Assembly: GCA_017548565.1 (NCBI GenBank)
Contig: JAFYZU010000006.1
Location: 1-64,000, forward strand
From: Treponema sp.
Lineage (GTDB): Bacteria; Spirochaetota; Spirochaetia; Treponematales; Treponemataceae
Length of the DNA: 64,000 bases
Reading direction: 5' to 3'
The notes beneath the pieces were generated by a model. It was not told the origin of the DNA. It searched no databases and saw nothing but the letters and a program-made list of their open reading frames with translations. Positions 42,087 to 48,436 of the stretch are shown here, piece by piece. Each line of letters opens with the position of its first letter. The stretch's first letter is position 1. The translations under genes and the position numbers were made by a program.

Positions 42087-43274
42087 TTATATATCAATCA
42101 CAATCAACGGAATTGTCATTTCTTCTTTTGTGAGGCCTGCATGTTCACCTGGCATTTGTTGCGCTTCATAATGAGTTTTCAAAATTGATTTTTCGGATAT
42201 CGCAAAGGCAACAAAATCACCAATCATACCAGACAAATCCCGATGCATTTTCCCAATTCCAAAAACTTTATTTTCCAAAACTTCTTCTCTTGTCATCAAA
42301 AGAAAATCATCACCAAAAGTTTTCTGAAAAAGGGCGGGGAAATTTTCCTTGCACTCGTCCTTTACAAAAAGATTGATTGTGCGAGGTTCCAGTGAAGGCA
42401 GACGCACAAGACAATTCATAATTTCGGGGTAATCAAGAATACAAAGATTTTTACTGTCCATGTGGCCGTGATCCGCAATGATAAAAAGCTGAGTGTCAGA
42501 AAGCTCTGAGGCAAACTGTTCTATCTGCTTTTCAAGAGAAAGCATGATTTCGTGCGTGTTTTTGCTGAATGTGCCAGTTGAATGCATTGTAGAATCCGGT
42601 TCATTCCAGTATGCGTAAATAAATTTTTTGTCTGGTTTATTACAAAGCGTTTTTATCCGCTCTAAAATTGCATCTAAAGTTTGAGGGAACGGCGGTTGGA
42701 AAGGCATAGAAAAATAGGCTTTTCCGCCGGCCTCGTTAATCTGTTCGACAATTGATTTATATGGAGTGAATGTAAAGCCACAATGAAAATCTGCAGCCGG
42801 AACATTTTTATTCAGAGAATCATAAGTCCAGACTGATTTACCCTGAGCATCGACCTTAGGTTTTGCCCCCTGCTTTTCATTCAGTTGTTCATTATTTCGG
42901 AATACGGTAACATTCTTGGTGAGTTTGGGATAATAAATGTCCCAGCCAAGCCAGCCATGTTCATTTGGATACAAGCCGCTCATTACCGATGTTGTAGCCG
43001 CAACGGTTGTAGGAGGATACACAGATTCAAAAGACCCCACGACATGTGAACGGAAAAATCCATCAGGTGCAAGATGCTTTTCCAGAATAGAAGTTCCAAG
43101 CGCATCAAGAAGAAGTACAACTATATTTTTGTGATTTCCAGTCAGATATTTGTCTGCCAATGGGAGCGTGTTTGCCAATGTTTTACACCCAAACTTTTTG
43201 AGCATTGAGTTTGCGAAATTTACAAGACAGTTGTTGTAATCTGGGAATTTTGTAAGTAATAGTTTTTTGTCCAT
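42087..43274 (-). CDS. Alkaline-phosphatase-superfamily nucleotide phosphodiesterase
   Basis: A 395-aa protein: NIVVLLLDALGTSILEKH (metal Asp), VYPPTTVAATTSVMSGLYPNEHGWLGWD (catalytic Thr, TTS), DSTMHSTG (metal Asp and His) and FIIADHGHMDSKN (DHGH metal ligands). This is the nucleotide pyrophosphatase/phosphodiesterase branch. No signal peptide, so cytoplasmic. It lies inside the repeat array but reads against the array direction. Confidence 0.88.
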   Translation of the reverse strand: MDKKLLLTKFPDYNNCLVNFANSMLKKFGCKTLANTLPLADKYLTGNHKNIVVLLLDALGTSILEKHLAPDGFFRSHVVGSFESVYPPTTVAATTSVMSGLYPNEHGWLGWDIYYPKLTKNVTVFRNNEQLNEKQGAKPKVDAQGKSVWTYDSLNKNVPAADFHCGFTFTPYKSIVEQINEAGGKAYFSMPFQPPFPQTLDAILERIKTLCNKPDKKFIYAYWNEPDSTMHSTGTFSKNTHEIMLSLEKQIEQFASELSDTQLFIIADHGHMDSKNLCILDYPEIMNCLVRLPSLEPRTINLFVKDECKENFPALFQKTFGDDFLLMTREEVLENKVFGIGKMHRDLSGMIGDFVAFAISEKSILKTHYEAQQMPGEHAGLTKEEMTIPLIVIDI

Positions 43275-43276
43275 TT

Positions 43277-43317
43277 CTAAAAACTATCATAGGAGTGGGT
43301 GTTGTTCAAGCAGTACT
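43277..43317 (+). repeat. Copy B of the ~42-bp direct repeat pair
   Basis: Counterpart of 39135-39176 (shared ACTATCA, GTGGG, TTGTTCAAG). It begins two bases before the phosphodiesterase start and ends seven bases before the extended repeat copy 3. Confidence 0.5.
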
Positions 43318-43324
43318 AACCCGA

Positions 43325-43395
43325 TTGAGAAAAACGTGTTAAAATAAAGAGATACACAGGTATAACGACCAGCAATTTTTGAAGGGTCGTCAACC
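43325..43395 (+). repeat. Array repeat copy 3 with upstream extension
   Basis: Core 43361-43395 (TATAACGACCA, GCAATTTTTGAA, GGGTCGTCAACC). The 36 bases before it (TTGAGAAAAACGTGTTAAAA and on to ACACAGG) match those before copy 1 with about five differences. Confidence 0.85.
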
Positions 43396-43468
43396 TGAAC
43401 TCTAAATGAGAATACTGTGCTTTTAATTTTTTAAGTTGTTCCTTATTCGCTATCGGAAGCATATTCCC

Positions 43469-43496
43469 TTGACTTTTCCTCACAATATGTTATTAT
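43469..43496 (+). promoter_or_regulatory. Promoter of candidate RNA 1
   Basis: TTGACT (43469-43474), 16-base spacer, TATTAT (43491-43496). Expected transcript start at 43503-43504, directly at the left arm of a closing stem. Confidence 0.65.
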
Positions 43497-43502
43497 GTAC
43501 AT

Positions 43503-43575
43503 AGTTACACGGATAACCTTCGACCCCTACTTGGTTGTCGGGCAAACGAAGTGTAATCACAGAAAGGTTTTTCAG
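43503..43575 (+). ncRNA. Candidate structured small RNA 1
   Basis: Starting at the predicted transcript start, TTACAC (43505-43510) pairs with GTGTAA (43551-43556), and inside it CTTCG pairs with CGAAG and CGAC with GTCG. An alternative pairing AACCTT (43515-43520) with AAGGTT (43564-43569) ends in a T-run (TTTTT). No ORF of note. Family unknown; it could be a small regulatory RNA or a leader element. Confidence 0.5.
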
Positions 43576-43597
43576 ACACGTCATTTTGAATGTAAAA

Positions 43598-43623
43598 CTT
43601 TACGGTGCGTGCTTTGCGTAAAG
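43598..43623 (-). terminator. Terminator hairpin after the PBECR-like ORF
   Basis: CTTTACG (43598-43604) and CGTAAAG (43617-43623) pair over 7 bp with a 12-base loop. On the minus strand it is followed by TTTTACA, 10 bases after the stop of the gene at 43633. Confidence 0.65.
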
Positions 43624-43632
43624 AATCCTTTC

Positions 43633-44082
43633 TTAATCTTCTTCATAACTAGTCACTATCCACCTATTTGACCTAACCTTTTTATTATCAACATTATAAC
43701 CATTTCTTATTCCTAATTTATAATTTTTGTACTTAATATTTATATTCTGCATCTTTTTAAGGTCTTTCTTTTTGGGGTTATCAAAAGTTCCATTTTTAAT
43801 TATTTCTGGAATAAGGTTTACGTCAAATGTCGGGTGTTTATCTAGTATATGAGAAAGCCCAAATCCTTTATGTTTTTTTGCATCCGTTACTTTACCCCAT
43901 ACAACATCAATATCGCCTAATTCTTTATGATTAAATGCTCCTGTAACTTGTCCTGCTTTTTCTGTAATTACTTTTCTCACAGCCTTTATCCCACTATAAT
44001 ATCCTTCATAACTTTCCCCAAACTCTGAAACAGGTAAACTCTCATTTAATTTTAAACCACTTGGAACTGTTTCACTTATCAT
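43633..44082 (-). CDS. PBECR-like (barnase/EndoU/colicin-type) nuclease tail
   Basis: A 149-aa ORF. GELGDIDVVWGKVTDAKKHKGFGLSHILDKHP matches the active-site segment of phage barnase-EndoU-colicin E5/RelE-like nuclease domains (W-G...G-x-x-H-I...KH), and the end KNYKLGIRNGYNVDNKKVRSNRWIVTSYE also fits. The frame is open before this ATG (GGVTRGGRGASAGLRG), back to a stop at about 44135, so the ORF is a C-terminal tail cut from a larger phage-head or polymorphic-toxin protein. Start is arbitrary. Confidence 0.6.
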   Translation of the reverse strand: MISETVPSGLKLNESLPVSEFGESYEGYYSGIKAVRKVITEKAGQVTGAFNHKELGDIDVVWGKVTDAKKHKGFGLSHILDKHPTFDVNLIPEIIKNGTFDNPKKKDLKKMQNINIKYKNYKLGIRNGYNVDNKKVRSNRWIVTSYEED

Positions 44083-44192
44083 TCCTCTTAAACCAGCACT
44101 TGCACCTCTGCCGCCCCTTGTTACTCCTCCGCTTTTTCACATAATTCAAGATACATTTCTCGTTCTTCTGGAGAAAGTTTATCAAGTTTATG

Positions 44193-44227
44193 TATAACGA
44201 CCAGCAATTTTTTAAGGGTCGTCAACC
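44193..44227 (+). repeat. Array repeat copy 4
   Basis: TATAACGACCA, GCAATTTTTTAA, GGGTCGTCAACC; one extra T in the loop run relative to copies 3, 5 and 6. ACGACC pairs with GGTCGT. Confidence 0.85.
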
Positions 44228-44701
44228 TTTAAAAAGTATTTAGGAACACCAATTAACACTCCTAACGGAAAGGTAAAGCTGGGTGAAAATCAGTTTGAGA
44301 AACTGAAAAAAAAGAACCGGCAGGATTTAATCGGTGCTATTCATGACACCCTTGCAGACCCATGTTTCATTGCAGAAGAAAAAGGTGGCACCACTTTGTA
44401 CGTGAAGTCGTTTATCAAAAACGATGAGCAGAAAAACATAATGTCGGTGGTAATCAAACGTGACGGATTAAACATTTCTATCAGCACTCATGAAGAAAGG
44501 GAAAGTCAGATTTTAAACAAAATAAAAAAAGCTGGCGTTCTCATGGAGACAGCCAGCGACGACGGCACTGTACACGATGAACGTGTAGCCGATACAACTC
44601 GCGTTGTTTCCTTAACTATAACAGATGAAGAACTAAAAGTCAAATCAATTTTGTATAACGACCAGCAATTTTTGAAGGGTCGTCAACCTTATCAGTTCTG
44701 A
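44228..44701 (+). pseudogene. Start-less PBECR2-like nuclease ORF
   Basis: From a stop inside repeat copy 4 an open frame reads KKYLGTPINTPNGKVKLGEN, QFEKLKKKNRQDLIGAIHDT, LADPCFIAEEKGGTTLYVKS and FIKNDEQKNIMSVVIKRDGL, a pattern close to phage barnase-EndoU-colicin-RelE-like nuclease family 2. No start codon with a ribosome site exists. It ends with LYNDQQFLKGRQPYQF, the first part of which is encoded by repeat copy 5. A toxin tail bounded by two repeats. Confidence 0.6.
44654..44688 (+). repeat. Array repeat copy 5
   Basis: TATAACGACCA, GCAATTTTTGAA, GGGTCGTCAACC; identical to copies 3 and 6. It codes the tail YNDQQFLKGRQP of the ORF before it. Confidence 0.9.
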
Positions 44702-44954
44702 TTTAAGAACTAATGTTGATAACAAAAACGGAATAGGTGACTTGTTTGACGCTATGTCCAACGGTTTGATTTCAAATGGGTATTTTCACAAACAGGAGTA
44801 TTGGAATAAAAATAGTGGTATATTCAAAGATTTGCTTATAAGGGTTGAATCATTTGCACACTTCGGAGAAGCAAGAGGTTGTGGTGGAATAAAACTCGAT
44901 TTTATGAAAGAATGTTTTTCAACAGCATATAAGATTTATGAGGATTTGTTATGA
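44689..44954 (+). pseudogene. Start-less toxin-tail-like ORF
   Basis: The frame opens inside repeat copy 5 and reads SSDLRTNVDNKNGIGDLFDA, MSNGLISNGYFHKQEYWNKN, FKDLLIRVESFAHFGEARGC and ends ECFSTAYKIYEDLL. The ESFAHFGEA...AYKIYE ending is similar to C-termini of phage minor-head and polymorphic-toxin proteins, some of which are metallopeptidase-like, but I cannot name the family. TTG 44742 or ATG 44754 could start a shorter product. The next gene overlaps its stop (TTATGA), as in toxin-immunity pairs. Confidence 0.45.
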
Positions 44955-45235
44955 GTAATTTGATTCCAGATTTCACAGAAAAATATTATGATTTTGAACT
45001 CAAGTTCGGAAGATTATTTTATCTTGCTCCAGACTGTTCGCTATTTTGTTATGAAAGTAAGACTGACAAAAAAACTTACCAGATTACAGGTAATGTCAGC
45101 AAGGGTGACTTTGAAAATCTCTATCGAAAAAGCCTTGAAGATGATAAAGATTATGTTCTTGAATATGTCAAAAAGAATGGCAAGGTTCTTGATGATAAAC
45201 AGGAAGTTGATGAAGATTTGGAGGTTGTCTATTAA
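44951..45235 (+). CDS. Small acidic protein, possible immunity partner
   Basis: A 94-aa protein, MSNLIPDFTEKYYDFELKFG, rich in Asp and Glu towards the end (EDDKDYVLEYVKKNGKVLDD). ATG 44951 overlaps the stop of the preceding toxin-tail ORF, so it is translationally coupled. Acidity, size and position suit an immunity protein, but no family is recognised. Confidence 0.6.
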   Translation: MSNLIPDFTEKYYDFELKFGRLFYLAPDCSLFCYESKTDKKTYQITGNVSKGDFENLYRKSLEDDKDYVLEYVKKNGKVLDDKQEVDEDLEVVY

Positions 45236-45238
45236 ATA

Positions 45239-45346
45239 AGTCTGTTTTACAGTTTGCGAAATAGACGAAAACAGAGAAAAATGCAAGGTTGAATCCAAAT
45301 ACGCATTTAATACAATTACATCAGATAATGTAAAATCAAAGGTGTA
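45239..45346 (+). pseudogene. Short start-less ORF fragment
   Basis: Directly after the immunity-like gene a frame reads VCFTVCEIDENREKCKVESK and YAFNTITSDNVKSKV before a stop. No start, no known family; it may be the tail of another lost gene. Repeat copy 6 follows 40 bases later. Confidence 0.3.
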
Positions 45347-45711
45347 AATGCAGATTTGGAAATATACAAGGAAATACACAATTGTGTATAACGACCAGCA
45401 ATTTTTGAAGGGTCGTCAACCTCAAAGCTTAATTTGACTTTTGGTGCAGAATGGATTATTATTTCATCAGAGAGAAGGTTTTCAGACCTATTCGTGTCTG
45501 GAGTAAAAGTGGCAGCGTACGCTATGGTGTCATTTGTTTCCTTTTCTTCATTTCTTTTAAATGAAGTCACTATAAAATTATCAGTTGTAACATACTTTCC
45601 GTTTTCACGATACCCTTTGTTTAATCCTACAATCCAATCTTTATAAATCAAATCACACCCATTATGTGTTGGTTCATACATTCCTTTTTCATCTTGTATA
45701 ACAACACGCAA
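45316..45711 (-). pseudogene. PBECR-like nuclease fragment between repeats 7 and 6
   Basis: The minus-strand frame opens in copy 7 (TTG 45711) and reads VIQDEKGMYEPTHNGCDLIY, KDWIVGLNKGYRENGKYVTT, DNFIVTSFKRNEEKE and SENLLSDEIIIHSAPKVKLS, then passes into copy 6, where the repeat is read as VDDPSKIAGRYT. The NKGYRE...TDNFIVTSF segment parallels the end of the 43633 ORF. Real nuclease sequence spans about 45422-45695; head is missing. Confidence 0.55.
45387..45421 (+). repeat. Array repeat copy 6
   Basis: Identical to copies 3 and 5 over the 35-base core. Confidence 0.9.
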
Positions 45712-45730
45712 TTATTGAAGGGCGTCAACC
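45697..45730 (+). repeat. Array repeat copy 7 (diverged)
   Basis: TATAACAACAC, GCAATTATTGAA, GGGCGTCAACC: one base shorter, with changes in both stem arms (ACGC/GCGT can still pair). The consensus promoter of RNA 2 begins two bases after it. Confidence 0.7.
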
Positions 45731-45731
45731 A

Positions 45732-45760
45732 TTGACTTTACTGTTTTCGTAGTATATAAT
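45732..45760 (+). promoter_or_regulatory. Strong promoter of candidate RNA 2
   Basis: TTGACT (45732-45737), 17-base spacer, consensus TATAAT (45755-45760). Transcript start predicted at G45767, two bases before the closing stem. Confidence 0.85.
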
Positions 45761-45766
45761 TACATC

Positions 45767-45862
45767 GTAAATGCCAAGAAGAGCAGAATTTAGGGTAGCT
45801 GCCCGGTTTATGGCCTCTTGGTCACCCGTTATGTCGGATTGCCCTCCGGCCTTGGCATTTTT
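45767..45862 (+). ncRNA. Candidate structured small RNA 2 (~96 nt)
   Basis: AAATGCCAAG (45769-45778) is perfectly complementary to CTTGGCATTT (45851-45860), joining the 5' and 3' ends; the 3' arm is followed by T to give ATTTTT, as in a terminator. Inside, GCAG/CTGC and GGCC/GGCC can pair. CCAAGA (45774-45779) could instead pair with TCTTGG (45816-45821), giving a switch-like alternative. Not recognised as SRP, 6S, tmRNA or RNase P. It also truncates a lipoprotein remnant on the other strand. Confidence 0.65.
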
Positions 45863-46036
45863 CACGAACTTTAATTCCTGCGGAAGAATTTACACAAAAA
45901 TATTCATAATTCGAGACAGCTGCTTCCTGTTCTTCTAAAACTTCATCAGGTTTTTCATTCTCTTTATTATTATTTTCTTTATTACAGCCTGTAAAGGTTA
46001 GAAATAAACATATAGCCAGTAAAAACTTTTTTTCAT
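45822..46036 (-). pseudogene. Frameshifted SH3b-type lipoprotein remnant
   Basis: After AAGGAGAT, ATG 46036 opens MKKS in a tract of seven A; with eight A the frame would be MKKKFLLAICLFLTFTGCNK, a lipoprotein signal peptide with lipobox FTGC. The shifted frame continues ENEKPDEVLEEQEAAVSNYE, YFCVNSSAGIKVREK, the start of an SH3b domain, and then becomes unrelated sequence at the border of RNA 2. So it is both frameshifted and 3'-truncated. A phase-variable homopolymer is conceivable. Confidence 0.6.
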
Positions 46037-46051
46037 GCTTAAATCTCCTTA

Positions 46052-47092
46052 TTATAATTTTTTAAGACTGCTGATTTTTGTCATAAAAATCAGGTTACGT
46101 AGATTTTTATTGTACATCACGATTGCTTTAAGGTTTTTAATAAAGATATTCAGCCGGAGTGATTTTGTATTTTTTTTATAATTTGCTTTTATCCTGTTAC
46201 TGTTTTTTAAGATTGCTTTTGAAAGGGCTATTGCACTTTTATATGCGTAGCTGAATCCTTCGGATGAGCTTGGACTTATATATCCTGCCGCTTCGCCGAT
46301 TAAAAAGATACGGTCATTTCCATTTTTAATATCTTTAAGACGTGGTTTTAAAATATAGCACGCATCGGTAGAAAGACATTTTCCTGTTTTGTAATAAGAG
46401 CCTGTAATTTTCGAGATAAGGGAGTCAAATCTATTTTTTGGATTATTTTTTTCTTTAAATGCTCCGCCGATTAAAACCCTGTCATCTTTTGGAATGAGCC
46501 AGGAATAAAAATCAGTAAGAGTGCGGTCAAAAAAAACAGCATAATGTTTTATGTCCGAATTTTTCTTGTATTCTCCCTGAATTGCAATGTATTTCCGGAG
46601 CTTTTTAAAATCATTATAAAGATTAAGGCGAACCCTTGAATAAGCTCCATCAGCGCCAACAAGGAGACTGCATTTTTCTTCGAATGTCTTTCCATTTTTT
46701 ATAAGCTGGACAGTTACACCAGTATCAGTTTCTTTGTGATTAAGATACATCACATCGTTTTTATAAGTTACATTTTTTGGAAGGATTTTTAGTGTATATT
46801 CATCAAAAAGCTTTCTATTAATGTTAGTATAATGCCTCTGATATTTCTGTTCTCTTTTTGTTTCAAGATCAATAGAGCGCACATAAAAAAGCTGAGGGTC
46901 GGCAACAACGTCTTTTGGAATCCCTATATCGAACGAAGCAAGAATTTTCTGGGCATCAGGTGCAATAAGACCACCGCAGCATTTTTCGTTATTTTTCTTT
47001 TTATCGATTAATAAAACTTTTTTTTGTGCTGCAACAAGTCTGGCCAGTGTCGCACCGGCAGGTCCTGCACCTATGATAATTATGTCGTACAT
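46052..47092 (-). CDS. Geranylgeranyl-reductase-family FAD oxidoreductase
   Basis: A 346-aa protein: MYDIIIIGAGPAGATLARLVAAQKKVLLIDKK (FAD Rossmann motif), CCGGLIAPDA (CxxGG motif of the family), LLVGADGAYSRVR (DG motif) and IFLIGEAAGYISPSSSEGFSYAYKSAI (GD-like FAD motif). Typical of flavoprotein reductases of isoprenoids or related alkenes. Its substrate is unknown. Located between repeats 7 and 8, reading against the array. Confidence 0.88.
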   Translation of the reverse strand: MYDIIIIGAGPAGATLARLVAAQKKVLLIDKKKNNEKCCGGLIAPDAQKILASFDIGIPKDVVADPQLFYVRSIDLETKREQKYQRHYTNINRKLFDEYTLKILPKNVTYKNDVMYLNHKETDTGVTVQLIKNGKTFEEKCSLLVGADGAYSRVRLNLYNDFKKLRKYIAIQGEYKKNSDIKHYAVFFDRTLTDFYSWLIPKDDRVLIGGAFKEKNNPKNRFDSLISKITGSYYKTGKCLSTDACYILKPRLKDIKNGNDRIFLIGEAAGYISPSSSEGFSYAYKSAIALSKAILKNSNRIKANYKKNTKSLRLNIFIKNLKAIVMYNKNLRNLIFMTKISSLKKL

Positions 47093-47187
47093 ATTCCTTT
47101 CTCCATTAAATCTTCTGCACTTACACTACTTCTGTTGTTTTAATTTTACATGCATTTTTAAAAGTAGTCTATTGTATTTTTTTATGG

Positions 47188-47222
47188 TATAACGACCTGC
47201 AATTTTTGGAAGGTCATCAACC
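47188..47222 (+). repeat. Array repeat copy 8
   Basis: TATAACGACCT, GCAATTTTTGGA, AGGTCATCAACC; one mismatch in the ACGACC/GGTCAT stem. Last copy seen; array is thus 40.5-47.2 kb. Confidence 0.8.
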
Positions 47223-47234
47223 AAAACACTAATT

Positions 47235-47394
47235 CTATTTATTAAAGAAATCTCCACAGCCAAAATCTTTCCAAGTTTTATACATATCAATGTAATTTGC
47301 CTGAATAAACTTTTGGATAGTATTAATTTCTGTATCTGTTAAATCCCCTCGTTTTTGCATTATCAGCAATTTTCTGAAGTTCTTTTTCAGGCAT
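47235..47394 (-). pseudogene. Small gene with one-base frameshift
   Basis: ATG 47394 opens MPEKELQKIADNAKTRG; after a GGGG tract the frame must shift to read DLTDTEINTIQKFIQANYID and MYKTWKDFGCGDFFNK before TAG 47235. Both halves look like true protein sequence, so a one-base insertion or sequencing error in GGGG is likely. It overlaps the preceding ORF by eight bases. Confidence 0.55.
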
Positions 47395-47590
47395 ATTCGA
47401 TATTTACCTCTTTGATTGGGAAAAGGAATTTTTCCTTGTTATACTTTGACATGACTTCAATGTAGCCATTATCCCACAAGAATATTTTTGTATATTTTTT
47501 CAAACCATTACAAGTTCGGAAAGTCAGTGTTTTGCCACCAAAAGAGAAAGTTGTATATTTATCAGAACTGCTTAAAATGGCTGTGTTCAT
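47387..47590 (-). CDS. Small conserved protein
   Basis: A 67-aa ORF from ATG 47590: MNTAILSSSDKYTTFSFGGK, GLKKYTKIFLWDNGYIEVMS, KYNKEKFLFPIKEVNIEY. A beta-rich small protein of a family I cannot name, overlapping the frameshifted gene after it. The longer frame upstream is antisense-like noise over the kinase gene. Confidence 0.6.
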   Translation of the reverse strand: MNTAILSSSDKYTTFSFGGKTLTFRTCNGLKKYTKIFLWDNGYIEVMSKYNKEKFLFPIKEVNIEYA

Positions 47591-47624
47591 TTTTTGTCTT
47601 ATACTTTCTCTGGCACACATCAAA

Positions 47625-48428
47625 TTAAAACAACTCATCCAGCAAAATATAATATCTGATTTTTTCCCAGTCGGGTTCCAGACCCAACGCCTCAAACAAT
47701 AATTCTGGCTTAAAATCTGGATAAACTTTTTTGCCCCAGGTGCCGTCGGCATTGTGTTTGAGGCTTCGGTAGCAGAGTGCAATGTCGCACCATTTGTCAC
47801 CAACGCCGGTATCGCCAAGGTCTATAAAACCACCAAGCTTGTCGCCGTCAATAAAAATATTCGGGAGGCAGAAATCTCCGTGTGACAGCACAGGCTCAAA
47901 TTGCGGGCGGTTTGCTTCAAGCCATCCAAGTAGCGCCATAGGATTTTCAAAACCGCCTGGCCCATAAGTTTCGGGCTCGGCGTCATCAACATCTACAAGA
48001 TTATTTTCAACGCGATATCGGGCTTGTTTAAGTTCGTCGTCAAAGGTTATGATGCGGGGACAGTCAGAAATGTCCACACTCCACAAAAGCTTAAGAGCTT
48101 CAGCCAGATGTGCCATCAGTACGCCCGGACGTTCCATGTAATATTCATTGCAGCTCATAATGCCAGGAACCTTGCTCATAAGAAGGTACTGAAGGCCTGC
48201 GGCTTCGTCAATTTCATACGCAAGGATTTTTGGAACCGGCAACTTTCCCTGCAGCCAGCGCAAAACCTCAATGGATTTTTCATTGCGGGCAGAACGCGGT
48301 TCAATCTTAAGCACGCAGTCATCAAACATCAAAACCTTTGCATTTGATTTTCCGATGTCATCTGAGGTAAAGTTTTTTTCTGAGATGAGATGTTTGATTT
48401 TTTCGGGGAGATTTAAATTTTCAATCAT
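47625..48428 (-). CDS. APH(3')-family aminoglycoside O-phosphotransferase
   Basis: A 267-aa protein: SNAKVLMFDDCVLKIEPRSARNEKSIEVLRWLQGKLPVPKIL (ATP-binding Lys region), PVLSHGDFCLPNIFIDG (HGD..LPN catalytic loop), FIDLGDTGVGDKWCDIALCYRSL (Mg Asp and the APH(3') signature) and a terminal LLDELF. Full length for the family. It is close to known kanamycin/neomycin kinases, but substrate range cannot be told. Start MIENLN at 48428 with AGGAAAG. Confidence 0.85.
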   Translation of the reverse strand: MIENLNLPEKIKHLISEKNFTSDDIGKSNAKVLMFDDCVLKIEPRSARNEKSIEVLRWLQGKLPVPKILAYEIDEAAGLQYLLMSKVPGIMSCNEYYMERPGVLMAHLAEALKLLWSVDISDCPRIITFDDELKQARYRVENNLVDVDDAEPETYGPGGFENPMALLGWLEANRPQFEPVLSHGDFCLPNIFIDGDKLGGFIDLGDTGVGDKWCDIALCYRSLKHNADGTWGKKVYPDFKPELLFEALGLEPDWEKIRYYILLDELF

Positions 48429-48436
48429 CACTTTCC

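Noticed and set aside
45767-45862. SRP (4.5S) RNA or 6S RNA
   Set aside because: The SRP core (GGAAG...AGCAGCC type loop) is missing, and 96 nt is too short for 6S RNA.
40530-47222. CRISPR array
   Set aside because: Despite cas1-cas2 and ~35-bp repeats, distances between copies are 300-1700 bases and the intervals hold genes, so these are not repeat-spacer units.
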